Assembly: GCF_000004195.4 (NCBI RefSeq)
Contig: NC_030677.2
Location: forward strand, 44,889,142-44,953,141
Reading direction: 5' to 3'
Length of the DNA: 64,000 bases
From: Xenopus tropicalis
Taxonomy: Eukaryota; Chordata; Amphibia; Anura; Pipidae
Shown here: piece after piece, positions 23,061-33,500 of the stretch
How positions within the stretch are numbered: the stretch's first letter is position 1
Layout of the letters: each line of letters begins with the position of its first letter
Notes under the pieces: generated by a model
Seen by the model: only the letters and a program-made list of their open reading frames with translations
Database searches by the model: none
Told to the model about the DNA's origin: nothing
Made by a program: the position numbers and the translations under genes

Positions 23061-23530
23061 TATGGTACTGATTAAGTGGAAAGTAGCAGGTCAGGGATTC
23101 AAAATAGGCCCTGGAATTTCAGGTATATAGAGTTCCTGAAAAGTACAAAAAGCCCGCATACCCCAACAGCCCAGTTAACACTGACTGTATATGGCATCTC
23201 AACAGGCCTGGAAAGCAACATCCCTTACAGTGCATGTTTTTCAGAGCAGAAACCAAGGTAGGCTGTTTGTATGCAGTGATTCCAAGTGGATTGACAATTG
23301 GAGAGAAAAGGGTTATTTAAAATAAAGAGAAATGAGAGCAGATAAGACCATAGGGGAATGAATGCTATACAAAACAGGCCCTGGCATTCCAAGTACACAG
23401 AGGCCCAAACAGCCTCCACCAGCACAATAAATAGTGACTGACTATGGCGGCTTACAGCAGCCCCTTTGGCATTTGCCAGAACCCACAGATTGCTGGTCCG
23501 GGCCTGGCTCCAATGGGGCTTAAGAGTAGA
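23060..23530. repeat. Unclassified interspersed repeat, internally duplicated
   Basis: Two related halves each carry a 'caaaa-aggccctgg' segment (caaaataggccctggaattt at about 23100; caaaacaggccctggcattc at about 23370) followed by gtacacagaggcc-type sequence. The right side has cagcagcccctttggcattt and cagaacccacagattgctgg. An inverted relative is at 46205-46345 and a shorter one near 37755. Confidence 0.5.
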
Positions 23531-23923
23531 AACTGTCTGGCACTAAGTTGCAGCTTGCAGGTTGGTATTCTGCCCCATAGCTGCCTTCAGGTTTTGCCTG
23601 TGTCCCTTGCCCCTGTTTGCCTCCCAGCCTTGCTCAGGGCCTCTCCAAATTGTGTTTGGCTTGGCGCACTCCATTCCCGACTACTGAACCAGGAAAGTGC
23701 ATGGAGAAGCAGTGGCACAAGACTTCCGCCAAGCGAGCAGCTCTTGTCCCAATATTGGGCTAAAGATCGAATTAGAACAAAGGGTATAGGCATCAATGAG
23801 CCAATGCAGTCCCCGATCCGACGAAAAATCAAACCTGCCCGGTCGAGATCTGCCCGATTTCAGGCAAGATGTCGGTCGGACAAGCCTGTTGCATACCCCC
23901 CAACTGTCCCGCTTTCTATAGCG

Positions 23924-24021
23924 CATCCCGCTGTCCCGGATAGTTCCCTGAATGTCCCGCATTTCCGTAATAGATTACAGAAATGCGGGACATTCATAGA
24001 ACGATCCGCGACAGCGGGATG
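23924..24021. repeat. Short near-perfect inverted repeat
   Basis: The left arm catcccgctgtcccggatag ... gaatgtcccgcatttc pairs with the right arm gaaatgcgggacattc ... cgacagcgggatg. The arms are about 47 bp with only a few bases between them. It sits 15 bp before the next inverted repeat and may be part of one compound fold-back element. Confidence 0.85.
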
Positions 24022-24035
24022 AGAAGGTTTAAGCT

Positions 24036-24227
24036 GAGCGCTCCTACTCCTTGCGCTGCTTCTCTTCTTATGTGGCTCCTTCTCCGGCGGTCCCTGGCCC
24101 TTTTATAAGGTTGCGACCGTGCGTAATGACGTCACACGTATGCACGGGCGCAACCTTATAAAAGGACCTGGGACCACCGGAGAAGGAGCCGCATAAGAAG
24201 AGAAGCAGCGCAAGGAGTCGGAGCGCG
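24036..24227. repeat. Palindrome with central TGACGTCA and paired TATAAAAG boxes
   Basis: Arms of about 94 bp: gagcgctcctactccttgcg at the left against cgcaaggagtcggagcgcg at the right, continuing through ggctccttctccgg / ccggagaaggagcc. The centre is TGACGTCA (24127-24134). TATAAAAG lies on the minus strand at 24100-24107 and on the plus strand at 24157-24164. Whether this is a MITE or an inverted duplication is unclear; no terminal target duplication was identified. Confidence 0.85.
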
Positions 24228-24404
24228 TATGGGGGGTGCTCTGTGTATGGGGGCACTGTGTATAAAGGGTACTGTGTATGGGGGGGTTCTGTGTATGGGG
24301 GGCACTGTGTATAAAGGGTACTGTGTATGGGGGGGTTCTGTGTATAAAGGGTACTGTGTATGGGGGGCACGCTGTATGGGGGGCACTGTGTATAAAGGGT
24401 CAGT
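24228..24404. repeat. G-rich tandem repeat, units of about 30 bp and shorter
   Basis: Alternating blocks gtgtatggggggcactgtg and tataaagggtactgtgtat, with variants ggggggttctgtgtatgg. At least six to seven units. It starts directly after the palindrome and ends where the 3' side of the first CR1 fragment begins. Confidence 0.85.
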
Positions 24405-24420
24405 ATACATACATATATAC

Positions 24421-24768
24421 ATAAACCATATATACCAACATCAATACTAACTGTAGATATTAGTATCACAATAGCCTTGGATATTTTGATTGTTCAAGAA
24501 CTCATCCAGGTCCCTCTTAAAGGCATTAACAGAATCTGCCATTACCACATCACTAGGAAGGGCATTCCCCAACCTCACTGCCCTCACCGTGAAAAACCAC
24601 CTACGCTGCTTCAAATGGAAACTCCTTTCCTCTAATCTAAAGGGGTGACCTCTGGTGCGCTGATTGTTTTTATGGGAAAAAAGAACATCCCCCAAGTGCC
24701 TATAATCCCCTCTAATGTACTTGTACAGAGTAATCATGTCCCCTCGCAAGCACCTCTTTTCCAGAGAA
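24421..24768 (-). mobile_element. CR1-type LINE fragment, copy 1 (3' end of the ORF)
   Basis: Minus-strand translation reads FSLEKRCLRGDMITLYKYI, RTRGHPFRLEERSFHLKQR, FFTVRAVRLGNALPSDVV and FKRDLDEFLNNQ, the characteristic C-terminal tail of CR1/L2-clade reverse transcriptases. It is nearly identical (by eye about 98%) to 27271-27626 in the same orientation. Its 5' side stops at about 24768, where homology to copy 2 ends abruptly. Its 3' side runs into the G-rich tandem repeat. Confidence 0.85.
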
Positions 24769-25102
24769 AACAACTTCTGACTGCCCTTACTAGATACCCT
24801 AACGATCCTTTCACTCCTAGATTGACTATAAATGATCTATCTGAACTATCTAACTGAATCCTGTAGCTAACCTCTGACAGAGGTGGGATCCCAGGACCAA
24901 AGACCTACACAGTGTGTGTCATCCCTTTTTATATTGCAGCACACCACCTAGTGGTTGCTGCAATATATACAGAGAAAACTCTCTTTACACACACAAACAG
25001 CTAGGACCACCCTTAGGTGTCCATATCCCACAAGGTCACCCACTGGTTTGCCTGTCCAAAGGGGAACCCAGACTAAGGGGTCCAAATCTTGGGATCCCTA
25101 CA

Positions 25103-25182
25103 TAGGGTTGAAAAAAGACTACAGTCCATCAAGTTCAACCCTTCCAAGTACACACCGCCCACACAAACCTATTCTGACCTAT
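25103..25182 (-). mobile_element. CR1-type LINE 3' terminus, distal to the minisatellite
   Basis: On the minus strand this segment reads cttggaagggttgaacttga, tggactgtagtcttttttca, accctatg, which I recognise as the conserved 3' UTR end of CR1/L2-like frog LINEs. Together with 27276-28550 it brackets the 34-bp tandem array, implying the array lies inside one LINE 3' UTR. Confidence 0.65.
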
Positions 25183-27275
25183 CTATACACTCACATATAT
25201 AAACCCATACTGACCTATCTATCCACTCACATACAGACCCACACTGACCTATCTATCCACTCACATACAGACCCATACTGACCTATCTATCCACTCACAT
25301 ACAGACCCATACTGACCTATCTATCCACTCACATACAGACTCATACTGACCTATCTATACACTCACATACAGACCCATACTGACCTATCTATCCACTCAC
25401 ATACAGACCCACACTGACCTATCTATCCACTCACATACAGACCCATACTGACCTATCTATACACTCACATACAGACCCATACTGACCTATCTATACACTC
25501 ACATACAGACCCATACTGACCTATCTATACACTCACATACAGACCCATACTGACCTATCTATCCACTCACATACAGACCCATACTGACCTATCTATCCAC
25601 TCACATACAGACCCATACTGACCTATCTATCCACTCACATACAGACCCATACTGACCTATCTATCCACTCACATACAGATCCATACTGACCTATCTATCC
25701 ACTCACATACAGACCCATACTGACCTATCTATCCACTCACATACAGACCCATACTGACCTATCTATACACCCACATACAGACCCATACTGACCTATCTAT
25801 CCACTCACATACAGACCCATACTGACCTATCTATACACTCACATACATAAACCCATACTGACCTATCTATCCACTCACATACAGACCCATACTGACCTAT
25901 CTATACACTCACATACATAAACCCATACTGACCTATCTATCCACTCACATACAGACCCATACTGACCTATCTATACACTCACATACAGACCCATACTGAC
26001 CTATCTATACACTCACATACAGACCCATACTGACCTATCTATACACTCACATACAGACCCATACTGACCTATCTATCCACTCACATACAGACCCATACTG
26101 ACCTATCTATCCACTCACATACATAAACCCATACTGACCTATCTATCCACTCACATACAGACCCATACTGATCTATCTATCCACTCACATACATAAACCC
26201 ATACTGACCTATCTATCCACTCACATACAGACCCATACTGACCTATCTATCCACTCACATACAGACCCATACTGACCTATCTATACACTCACATACAGAC
26301 CCATACTGACCTATCTATCCACTCACATACAGACCCATACTGACCTATCTATCCACTCACATACATAAACCCATACTGACCTATCTATCCACTCACATAC
26401 AGACCCATACTGACCTATCTATCCACTCACATACAGACCCATACTGACCTATCTATCCACTCACATACAGACCCATACTGACCTATCTATACACTCACAT
26501 ACAGACCCATACTGACCTATCTATCCACTCACATACAGACCCATACTGACCTATACACTCACATACAGACCCATACTGACCTATCTATCCACTCACATAC
26601 AGACCCATACTGACCTATCTATCCACTCACATACAGACCCATACTGACCTATCTATACACTCACATACAGACCCATACTGACCTATCTATCCACTCACAT
26701 ACAGACCCATACTGACCTATCTATCCACTCACATACAGACCCATACTGACCTATCTATACACTCGCATACAGACCCATACTGACCTATCTATACACTCAC
26801 ATACAGACCCATACTGACCTATCCACTCACATACAGACCCATACTGACCTATCTATCCACTCACATACAGACCCATACTGACCTATCTATACACTCACAT
26901 ACAGACCCATACTGACCTATCCACTCACATACAGACCCATACTGACCTATCTATCCACTCACATACAGACCCATACTGACCTATCTATACACTCACATAC
27001 AGACCCATACTGACCTATCTATACACTCACATACAGACCCATACTGACCTATCTATACACTCACATACAGACCCATACTGACCTATCTATACACTCACAT
27101 ACAGACCCATACTGACCTATCTATCCACTCACATACAGACCCATACTGACCTATCTATACACTCACATACAGACCCATACTGACCTATCTATACACTCAC
27201 ATACAGACCCATACTGACCTATCTATACACTCACATACAGACCCACACTGACCTATCTATACACTCACATACATA
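25183..27275. repeat. Minisatellite, about 62 copies of a 34-bp unit
   Basis: The unit is ccatactgacctatctat + [c/a] + cactcacatacagac (34 bp). I counted 62 units by reading through. Variants: C or A after 'ctat' (mixed throughout), a 36-bp form with acatacataaaccc instead of acatacagaccc, and three 30-bp forms lacking one 'ctat' (near 26546, 26816 and 26914). The period is not a multiple of three and the array has no long open frame. It lies between the ORF end and 3' terminus of a CR1 LINE. Confidence 0.97.
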
Positions 27276-28550
27276 AACCATATATACCAACATCAATACT
27301 AACTGTAGATATTAGTATCACAATAGCCTTGGATATTTTGATTGTTCAAGAACTCATCCAGGTCCCTCTTAAAGGCATTAACAGAATCTGCCATTACCAC
27401 ATCACTAGGAAGGGCATTCCCCAACCTCACTGCCCTCACCGTGAAAAACCCCCTACGCTGCTTCAAATGGAAGCTCTGTTCCTCTAATCTAAAGGGGTGA
27501 CCTCTGGTGCGCTGATTGTTTTTATGGGAAAAAAGAACATCCCCCATCTGCCTATAATCCCCTCTAATGTACTTGTACAGAGTAATCATGTCCCCTCGCA
27601 AGCACCTCTTTTCCAGAGAAAACAACCCCAACCTCGACAGTCTAACCTCATAGCTTAAATCTTCCATCCCCTTAAAGGAACAGTAACACCAAAAAATTAA
27701 AGAGTTTTAAAGTAAAAGAAATATAATGCACTGTTGCCCTGCACTGGTAAACGTTGTGTGTTTGCTACAGTAACACTACTATAGTTTATATAATAAGCTG
27801 CTGTGTAGCCATGGGGGCAGCCATTCAAGCTGGAAAAAGGAGAAAAGGCACAGGTTACATAGCAGATAACGGATAAGCTCTGTAGAATACAATAGTGTTT
27901 TATCTGTTATCTGCTATGTGCCTGTGCATTTTCTCCTTTGAATGGCTGCCCCCATGGCTACACAGCTGCATTCTTTATATGAACCATAGTAGTGTTTCTG
28001 AGGCAAACACCCCAGTTGTACCAGTGCAGGGCAACAGTACATTATATTGGAATTTCTTTTATACACTTGAATTTTTTGGTGTTACTGTTCCTTTAACCAG
28101 TTTAGTTGCAGTCTCTGCACTCTCTCCAGCTCATTAATATCCTTCTTAAGGACTGGAGCCCAAAACTGCACTGCATACTCAAGGTGAGGCCTTACCAGGG
28201 ACCTATAAAGGGGCAAAATTATGTTTTCATCCCTTGAGTCAATGCCCTTTTTTATACAAGACAGCACTTTATTTGCTTTAGTAGCCACCGAATGTCACTG
28301 CCTGGAATTAGACAACTTGTTATCTACAAAAACCCCTAGATCCTTCTCAGTTAAGGATACCCCCAACACATTACCATTTAGTGTATAATGTGCATTTATA
28401 TAATTTTTACCAAACTGCATAACTTTGCACTTGTCAACATTGAACCTCATTTTCCAGTTTGCTGCCCAGTTTCCCAATTTTGACAAATCGCTCTGTGAAG
28501 TGGCAGCATCCTGCATGGAACTTATAGTTGCAATGTATTCAAGTACCCTA
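27276..28550 (-). mobile_element. CR1-type LINE fragment, copy 2, interrupted by a T2 MITE
   Basis: On the minus strand, 28516-28295 encodes DLSKLGNWAANWKMRFNVDK and KCKVMQFGKN, the region after the catalytic domain. 28288-28120 encodes LPLYRSLVRPHLEYAVQFW. 27667-27299 encodes MEDLSYEVRLSRLGLFSLEK through the C-terminal tail. The 5' part with the catalytic FADD box is missing. A MITE occupies 27672-28096; ignoring it, the flanks join at a single TTAA and the reading frame continues apart from small lesions. Confidence 0.9.
27672..28096. mobile_element. T2/Kolobok-like palindromic MITE inside the CR1 fragment
   Basis: It starts ttaaaggaacagtaacacca and ends tggtgttactgttcctttaa. The arms pair through ccctgcactggtaaa / taccagtgcaggg and gccatgggggcagccatt / aatggctgcccccatggc. 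TTAA at both ends (27672-27675, 28093-28096) is the target duplication. A sister copy is 58848-59453. Confidence 0.92.
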
Positions 28551-28934
28551 TCCTATCTTCCAAAAGCTTTCCTACTACTGATGTCAGACTAAATCCTTCC
28601 TTCTCACCAAGCTAACATCCCAGAAATTTTACTTTATGCAATAAACATAACATCACAGCCTGCTACTTGTCATAGCTACAAAAAAGAAAATACCCTGCTA
28701 TAGACAATACTGAGAATTGCCTCTGCTAAAACACACATAGAGACAATTATCAGTAAATTATTAGTGTTGTCTATTTTGCAGCCAAGACAAGTAGCTGCTA
28801 TTAGTCGCTCTTGTGTGTTATTGCCCTAAACCCTTAGTTTATAATAATGCCAAAAAATCTTTCCAGTTTCTCCAGGAAGATCAATACCAGTACATTCAAG
28901 TTAAAACTTTTATTCTTTCTTTGTCGCAATCAGA

Positions 28935-29092
28935 CTTTAGCTGGCCATTCACGCACCGATAATATCGTACGAAACCTCGTTTTGTACGATATTCGGTGAG
29001 TGTATGGCAAGTCGGCGAGTCGACCGATATCGCAGGAGGCAATGGTCGCAGGAAAGATCCCAAATCGCCATGTGTGTGGCCACCTTTTGACT
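28935..29092. mobile_element. GGCCATACACG-family MITE, shortened
   Basis: It contains tagctggccattcacgcacc, gataatatcgtacgaaacct, gtcggcgagtcgaccgatat and tgtgtggccaccttttga, matching the right half of 8007-8320 in inverted order. Part of the internal arm is missing. Confidence 0.7.
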
Positions 29093-29537
29093 TCAAATTC
29101 TCTATTTTTAAACTTTATGTAAAACTTCTGCAAATGGCCTGGGTGCATTGTCAGAATTTATAGCTTTTTCCTCTCTAATGAGTCTGATCTGACATAGATT
29201 GCACAGTGGGGAAATATTTGGGATAGAACTAGATTTTTATCTAGGAACATTGCAACCAAGCAATTAACATTCAAACTATTGAAAACATGGTATCTGACCC
29301 CTCAAAGGAAAGATAAAATAGACTTATTAACCACTTCCCCTAGAGGTGCTCAGAAACAGCTCTTTGATACATATCTGTTGGTCTTGGCAGCTGAGGGACA
29401 AAATTGGCGTCCGCTGCACATGGGACAGGGGATGGCATGTTTAGGGTTAAATGTATTGGTTCACCTATAGTATATAAGTATAATGGATACTGACATTTAA
29501 TTGGTGGAATTTTGGTGCAGCACGAGTCATGCAGTAT

Positions 29538-29803
29538 TAGGGTATAAATAGTATTAGGGTATAAATAGTATTAGGCTGATGGCAGACGAGGCGTAGGGCG
29601 CATATTTCCGGTAAGCGGAAAATCGCTTGCTGAAAATACCGCCTTACACCTCCTACATGTGCCTGCACCCGAATGAATGAGATACGCTCAGGTGTAGGCA
29701 CATGTAGGAGGTGGAAGGCGGTATTTTCAGAAAGCGATTTTCCGCTTACCGGAAATATCCGCCCTACGCCTCGTCTGACATTAGCCTTAGGGTATAAATA
29801 CAG
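29538..29803. repeat. Short tandem repeat of a 17-bp unit, split by a MITE
   Basis: tattagggtataaatag occurs twice (about 29533-29570); the third copy begins tatta and resumes after the MITE as ttagggtataaata (29787-29800). Confidence 0.85.
29574..29786. mobile_element. Near-perfect fold-back MITE, Harbinger-like
   Basis: A 213-bp element with arms of about 95 bp: ggctgatggcagacgaggcg at the left against cgcctcgtctgacattagcc at the right, through gtaagcggaaaatcgctt / aagcgattttccgcttac. It is flanked by TTA on both sides (29571-29573, 29787-29789), a 3-bp duplication consistent with PIF/Harbinger elements. Its ends resemble 9316-9714. Confidence 0.9.
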
Positions 29804-30339
29804 CTGCATTAAATTACATTATAGAAAAAATGAAGGCATCTGTAGAGGACATTGTGGCTAAATTTATGGACCTATGGATCCCTTGGATTCTGTATACTGA
29901 ACACTCATTTTGATTCACCCAGTAATTTCTTTATTACCCCGGAGGATTCTTTTGGTTATGTCTTTCCTTACCAACTTGCCTTTTTATTCTTCCTTCTTTG
30001 TCTCCTTATATGTTTGTAATTTCATGCAGTATGCATATGAAAATGTAAAGTCTTTGGATTTCTTCATTTCACCCATAGTTTACTTTTTTCCTATTGTGTG
30101 ATGTAGGTAATGTGTTAAAAGCTTCTCTTCCCTGAGAATTGCTTTGCTCTTCTGGATCCTTTGCCTTTGATTATGTACTATGTACTTTAAAAGGGTTAAA
30201 CATTTTAATCAGAACGGCTTTGGGAATGTGGGAGGACTTAAAAGCCCAAATCAAGGCCGGCCCCCTTTGTGGAGAGCGCCTGATTATACAGTGACCAGCA
30301 ATTGTTCTTTCTAGTTCAGAGAAAGCTCCAGAACGTGGC

Positions 30340-30574
30340 ATGGCAAAGTACAGCACCTTCATCCTCCTCATCCTCTGCCTGTTGCCCCCATCCTCTGCAC
30401 GCAGAAAGCTATTGCTGTTTCTGATTGACGGCTTTCGCTTTGACTACATCAGTGATGGAGAAATTCAGCATCTTCCCGGCTTCAGGCAGTTTGTGGAAAG
30501 TGGGGTTAAAGTAGATTACACAACCCCAGACTTCCCAAGTCTTTCCTACCCCAATTATTACTCTCTGATGACTG
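30340..30574 (+). CDS. enpp6: enpp6 exon 1 (coding)
   Basis: Starts at ATG 30340 and ends actg|gtaagt. It codes residues 1-78 plus one base: a signal peptide with core [14 protein letters not shown], then [17 protein letters not shown] with metal ligand D30, and [18 protein letters not shown] with nucleophile S69. No TATA box is evident just upstream; the transcription start is unknown. Confidence 0.96.
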
Positions 30575-33500
30575 GTAAGTAGCCTGCCTTTCTGTAAGGT
30601 TTGCAACAACTTCTTATACTGTCTTGGAAATCCTGCTGCCCTTTAATTTCATGGTGATAGATAATAATTTACCATAATGTAATAAACTGACAGACTTGTG
30701 AACTTCAGCCAGGATCAGCTTCAGGCACCTTTGTAACGAGGTTTCATTTTTGTACCTAACCCTTCCAGCGCTGCATCTGTGCTCTGCACCCTGCGCCATG
30801 GCACAGCCCAGTCAGGTGCAATATGCCCTGTACTTAATATCTCTGGTAAATACAAGACTTACTAGTTTGCTGGGAATCCTGGCTGTCACATTTCAATAAT
30901 ACACAAGCTATGGGTGTGCCAGGGGATTCACATGCAGCCCACCGCCTGCCTCTGGCTAAATGCATGCAGCATCATATAGAGGGGCAGCAAAAAAATGGCA
31001 CTTTGTATCTGTTTTTTGTACCATACACCATTTTTTTTTTATAGATTAAGCCTATATTTTTAACTTTTAAAGAAACTAGTAAAGTAATTAGTAAAAAGCT
31101 GTATATCATCAAAAAATATACGTACGCAATTACCAGAGAATTTAAAGTATGAAAAGTACAGAAGGTTGGTTTGGGGTGAAAAGGGGATCTCAGTCACATG
31201 TAACCATCAATGTTTATTCATTTCAAGTAGTTGCTCTAAGTTTAATTAAACTTGTCATATTGATTTCAACAGACAGACAGACATTTGTTACAAGTTTACC
31301 TTTGTTCCAACCCCAGGGTAAGGCTAGAAAGACACACTTGTTCCAGAGCATAGTTATGCTGCTGGGTCAGACATTTTTGGAATCATTTATGGTTGGCATT
31401 GGGACAGTATCTAAGTATGTACAGCAGTTTCCTGTGCTGATAACAAGTCACATTGGATTTACAAAAACTGCAACAGAACAGTATGCCATACTATGCCAAG
31501 ACCAGATTTTAGCTTCCCATAATATTAAGCACCCTGAGAATGGTGGCTTGCTAATTTTATAGGGCCTGTATTGCAGATGTAGGTATAACAGGCTATGTTA
31601 TGTAACAGGCTATGTGTGACATTGCAAGATTTAAAAGGTTATTTAATTGCTGTTTCAATTATATATTGTGCCATGGTTATCACCTCCCTACTAGGTTCCC
31701 CAAGGGCAGGATGTTTAAATCTGTATGTCTACAAAACGGCTGGCTGAACTTAATCATGTAGTGTATATCTTCCCTGATTGAGGCAAGATCTTAAAAATGG
31801 CTTGGAACAACATTTGTGGGTTTGGGGTGTTTCTATAAAATTCATAATGGGTGTAAGACCCTCTAGTTGATTTATGACTTATATTGAGCTGAGTAGCATG
31901 GAGTATAGTTTAAAGACTGGCAGGACTCTAGATTCCCCATCCAATATCTTGCTTTTCCCCTTGCCCCAGATGAATGGGCTCATCAAGGATTTAACTTGCC
32001 TTCGCCTAGTTGCCCTAATCTGCACCCATAATGCGCACTAACTGCAGTTTGTGGTTCCCAAGGTGCAAGAGGTGCAAGCACATGGCATGGCTTTTGCTGC
32101 CACAAGAGAGCCCTTTCCCCAACCCCTGCCTTCACTAGGCAGTAAGTACTTTATATGTTGCTCCTATAGGAACCCGTTATTGTACAACTAGAACTGCACA
32201 CATCTCAAGGGCATGTAAGTGTATGAAATAAATAACTCCTGCATGCCACTCCATTTAATAACTTCACTAATATTTTTGACATTGTAGATAAGGAGTGAGA
32301 GAGGTCTGAGTCAAATTCTTGTGCTCAGCAGAACCAGAGGTTCATGTGATTAAGCAATGGATAACTGGAGACATTCATTTATTTCATATTATGCTAAGTT
32401 CTTTAGGATTTGATTAATGTTTTGCTAATGTTGTTCCAGCAAATCTGGTTTAGATATTATTATAAATACAAATACATCTCTCTGAATGTGTTTTTGTTCT
32501 GGCATTTGCATTGAAGTTCATGATGAGGCCCATTAATTAATGCTATACTACAACTCCCAGCATCTCAATCCTAGCAGTCACTGAGGGAAGTTGCTGTAGG
32601 GCACCAACTGGACACACCCAGGTACAGAGCCATTTAAAGGATTTGGGCAAATCACATAACTACTGAGTATTTGTGGCCATGTTAATCAGTGGTATGCTAA
32701 TATCTCAACAAATATTATGGCTCTCACTGCTTAGCTTCATGAGGTCCATTTTAAAATTTTGAACTGTTGATGTAAAAAACTAAAAGAGTGTCTGACTATG
32801 GAAATAACTTGTGATCCATTTATTGTTCCACCCAGCTCACCGTGTGTGGCTAAGGGCCTCTCCCCTCATTCTAAGAGAAAGAAATGCTTTTCTACACATT
32901 TACTTTTTTTGACTTCCCATACATGGCCACCATAACATTTAATGTCAGCCTTATTTCTTTTGGCCTTGGAGCTGGAAGTTGTTTGAAACTAGCTTATTCA
33001 GTTGGGTTTATGTAAAAATGTCTATGAACACTGCTTCACAATGGAACAAGGTGAGCGAGCGGTTGCACGACACTGTGAGGAGGAAACAGAAAAAATATAT
33101 ATGTGGCAATTGAGCATCTATGCATAAGCCCAACTAAACAAGCTTTTGGAAAAGGAGGTATATTTTCCCTTTAAAAGAAAGGCCGTCTGTTTCATACTTT
33201 CAAATGTACTTTATAAAGAGGGTGTTACATTTTTGGCTCATCCTACTGTTTCTTTTGGTGACCAAAGTTGTTGGCTCTCTGAAGGGGCCCATCAAACTAA
33301 CAGGCCTGCTATCTCAGCACAACAGGCGTTTCACTGGGCTTAATGCATTAGGGGCAATGTACTTCCATAGAATAATACACAAGTTTTAAAATACTCTGAA
33401 GTGAGAAAACCTTCCAGATCAGCCTTTAACTGCCTGTAGTCTTTTTCAACTACAGCTGAATTCTGAGTGGGAAATATGCCCAAGCAGAATGAAAGATAAT

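Noticed and set aside
23444..24022. Open frame of 192 codons on the plus strand
   Set aside because: It runs across an interspersed repeat and a GC-rich inverted repeat; the encoded sequence is compositionally odd and mirrors the hairpin, so it is not a gene.
24068..24469. Minus-strand frame with repeated 'YTQCPP'-like units
   Set aside because: It is the translation of the G-rich tandem repeat in several overlapping frames, not a repeat protein.
25183..27275. Regular 34-bp repeats considered as a CRISPR-like array
   Set aside because: Units are head-to-tail with no unique spacers, in a vertebrate genome; it is a minisatellite.
31149..31562. Open frame of 137 codons in enpp6 intron 1
   Set aside because: No domain, no splice context and no resemblance to a known protein; length is compatible with chance in intronic DNA.
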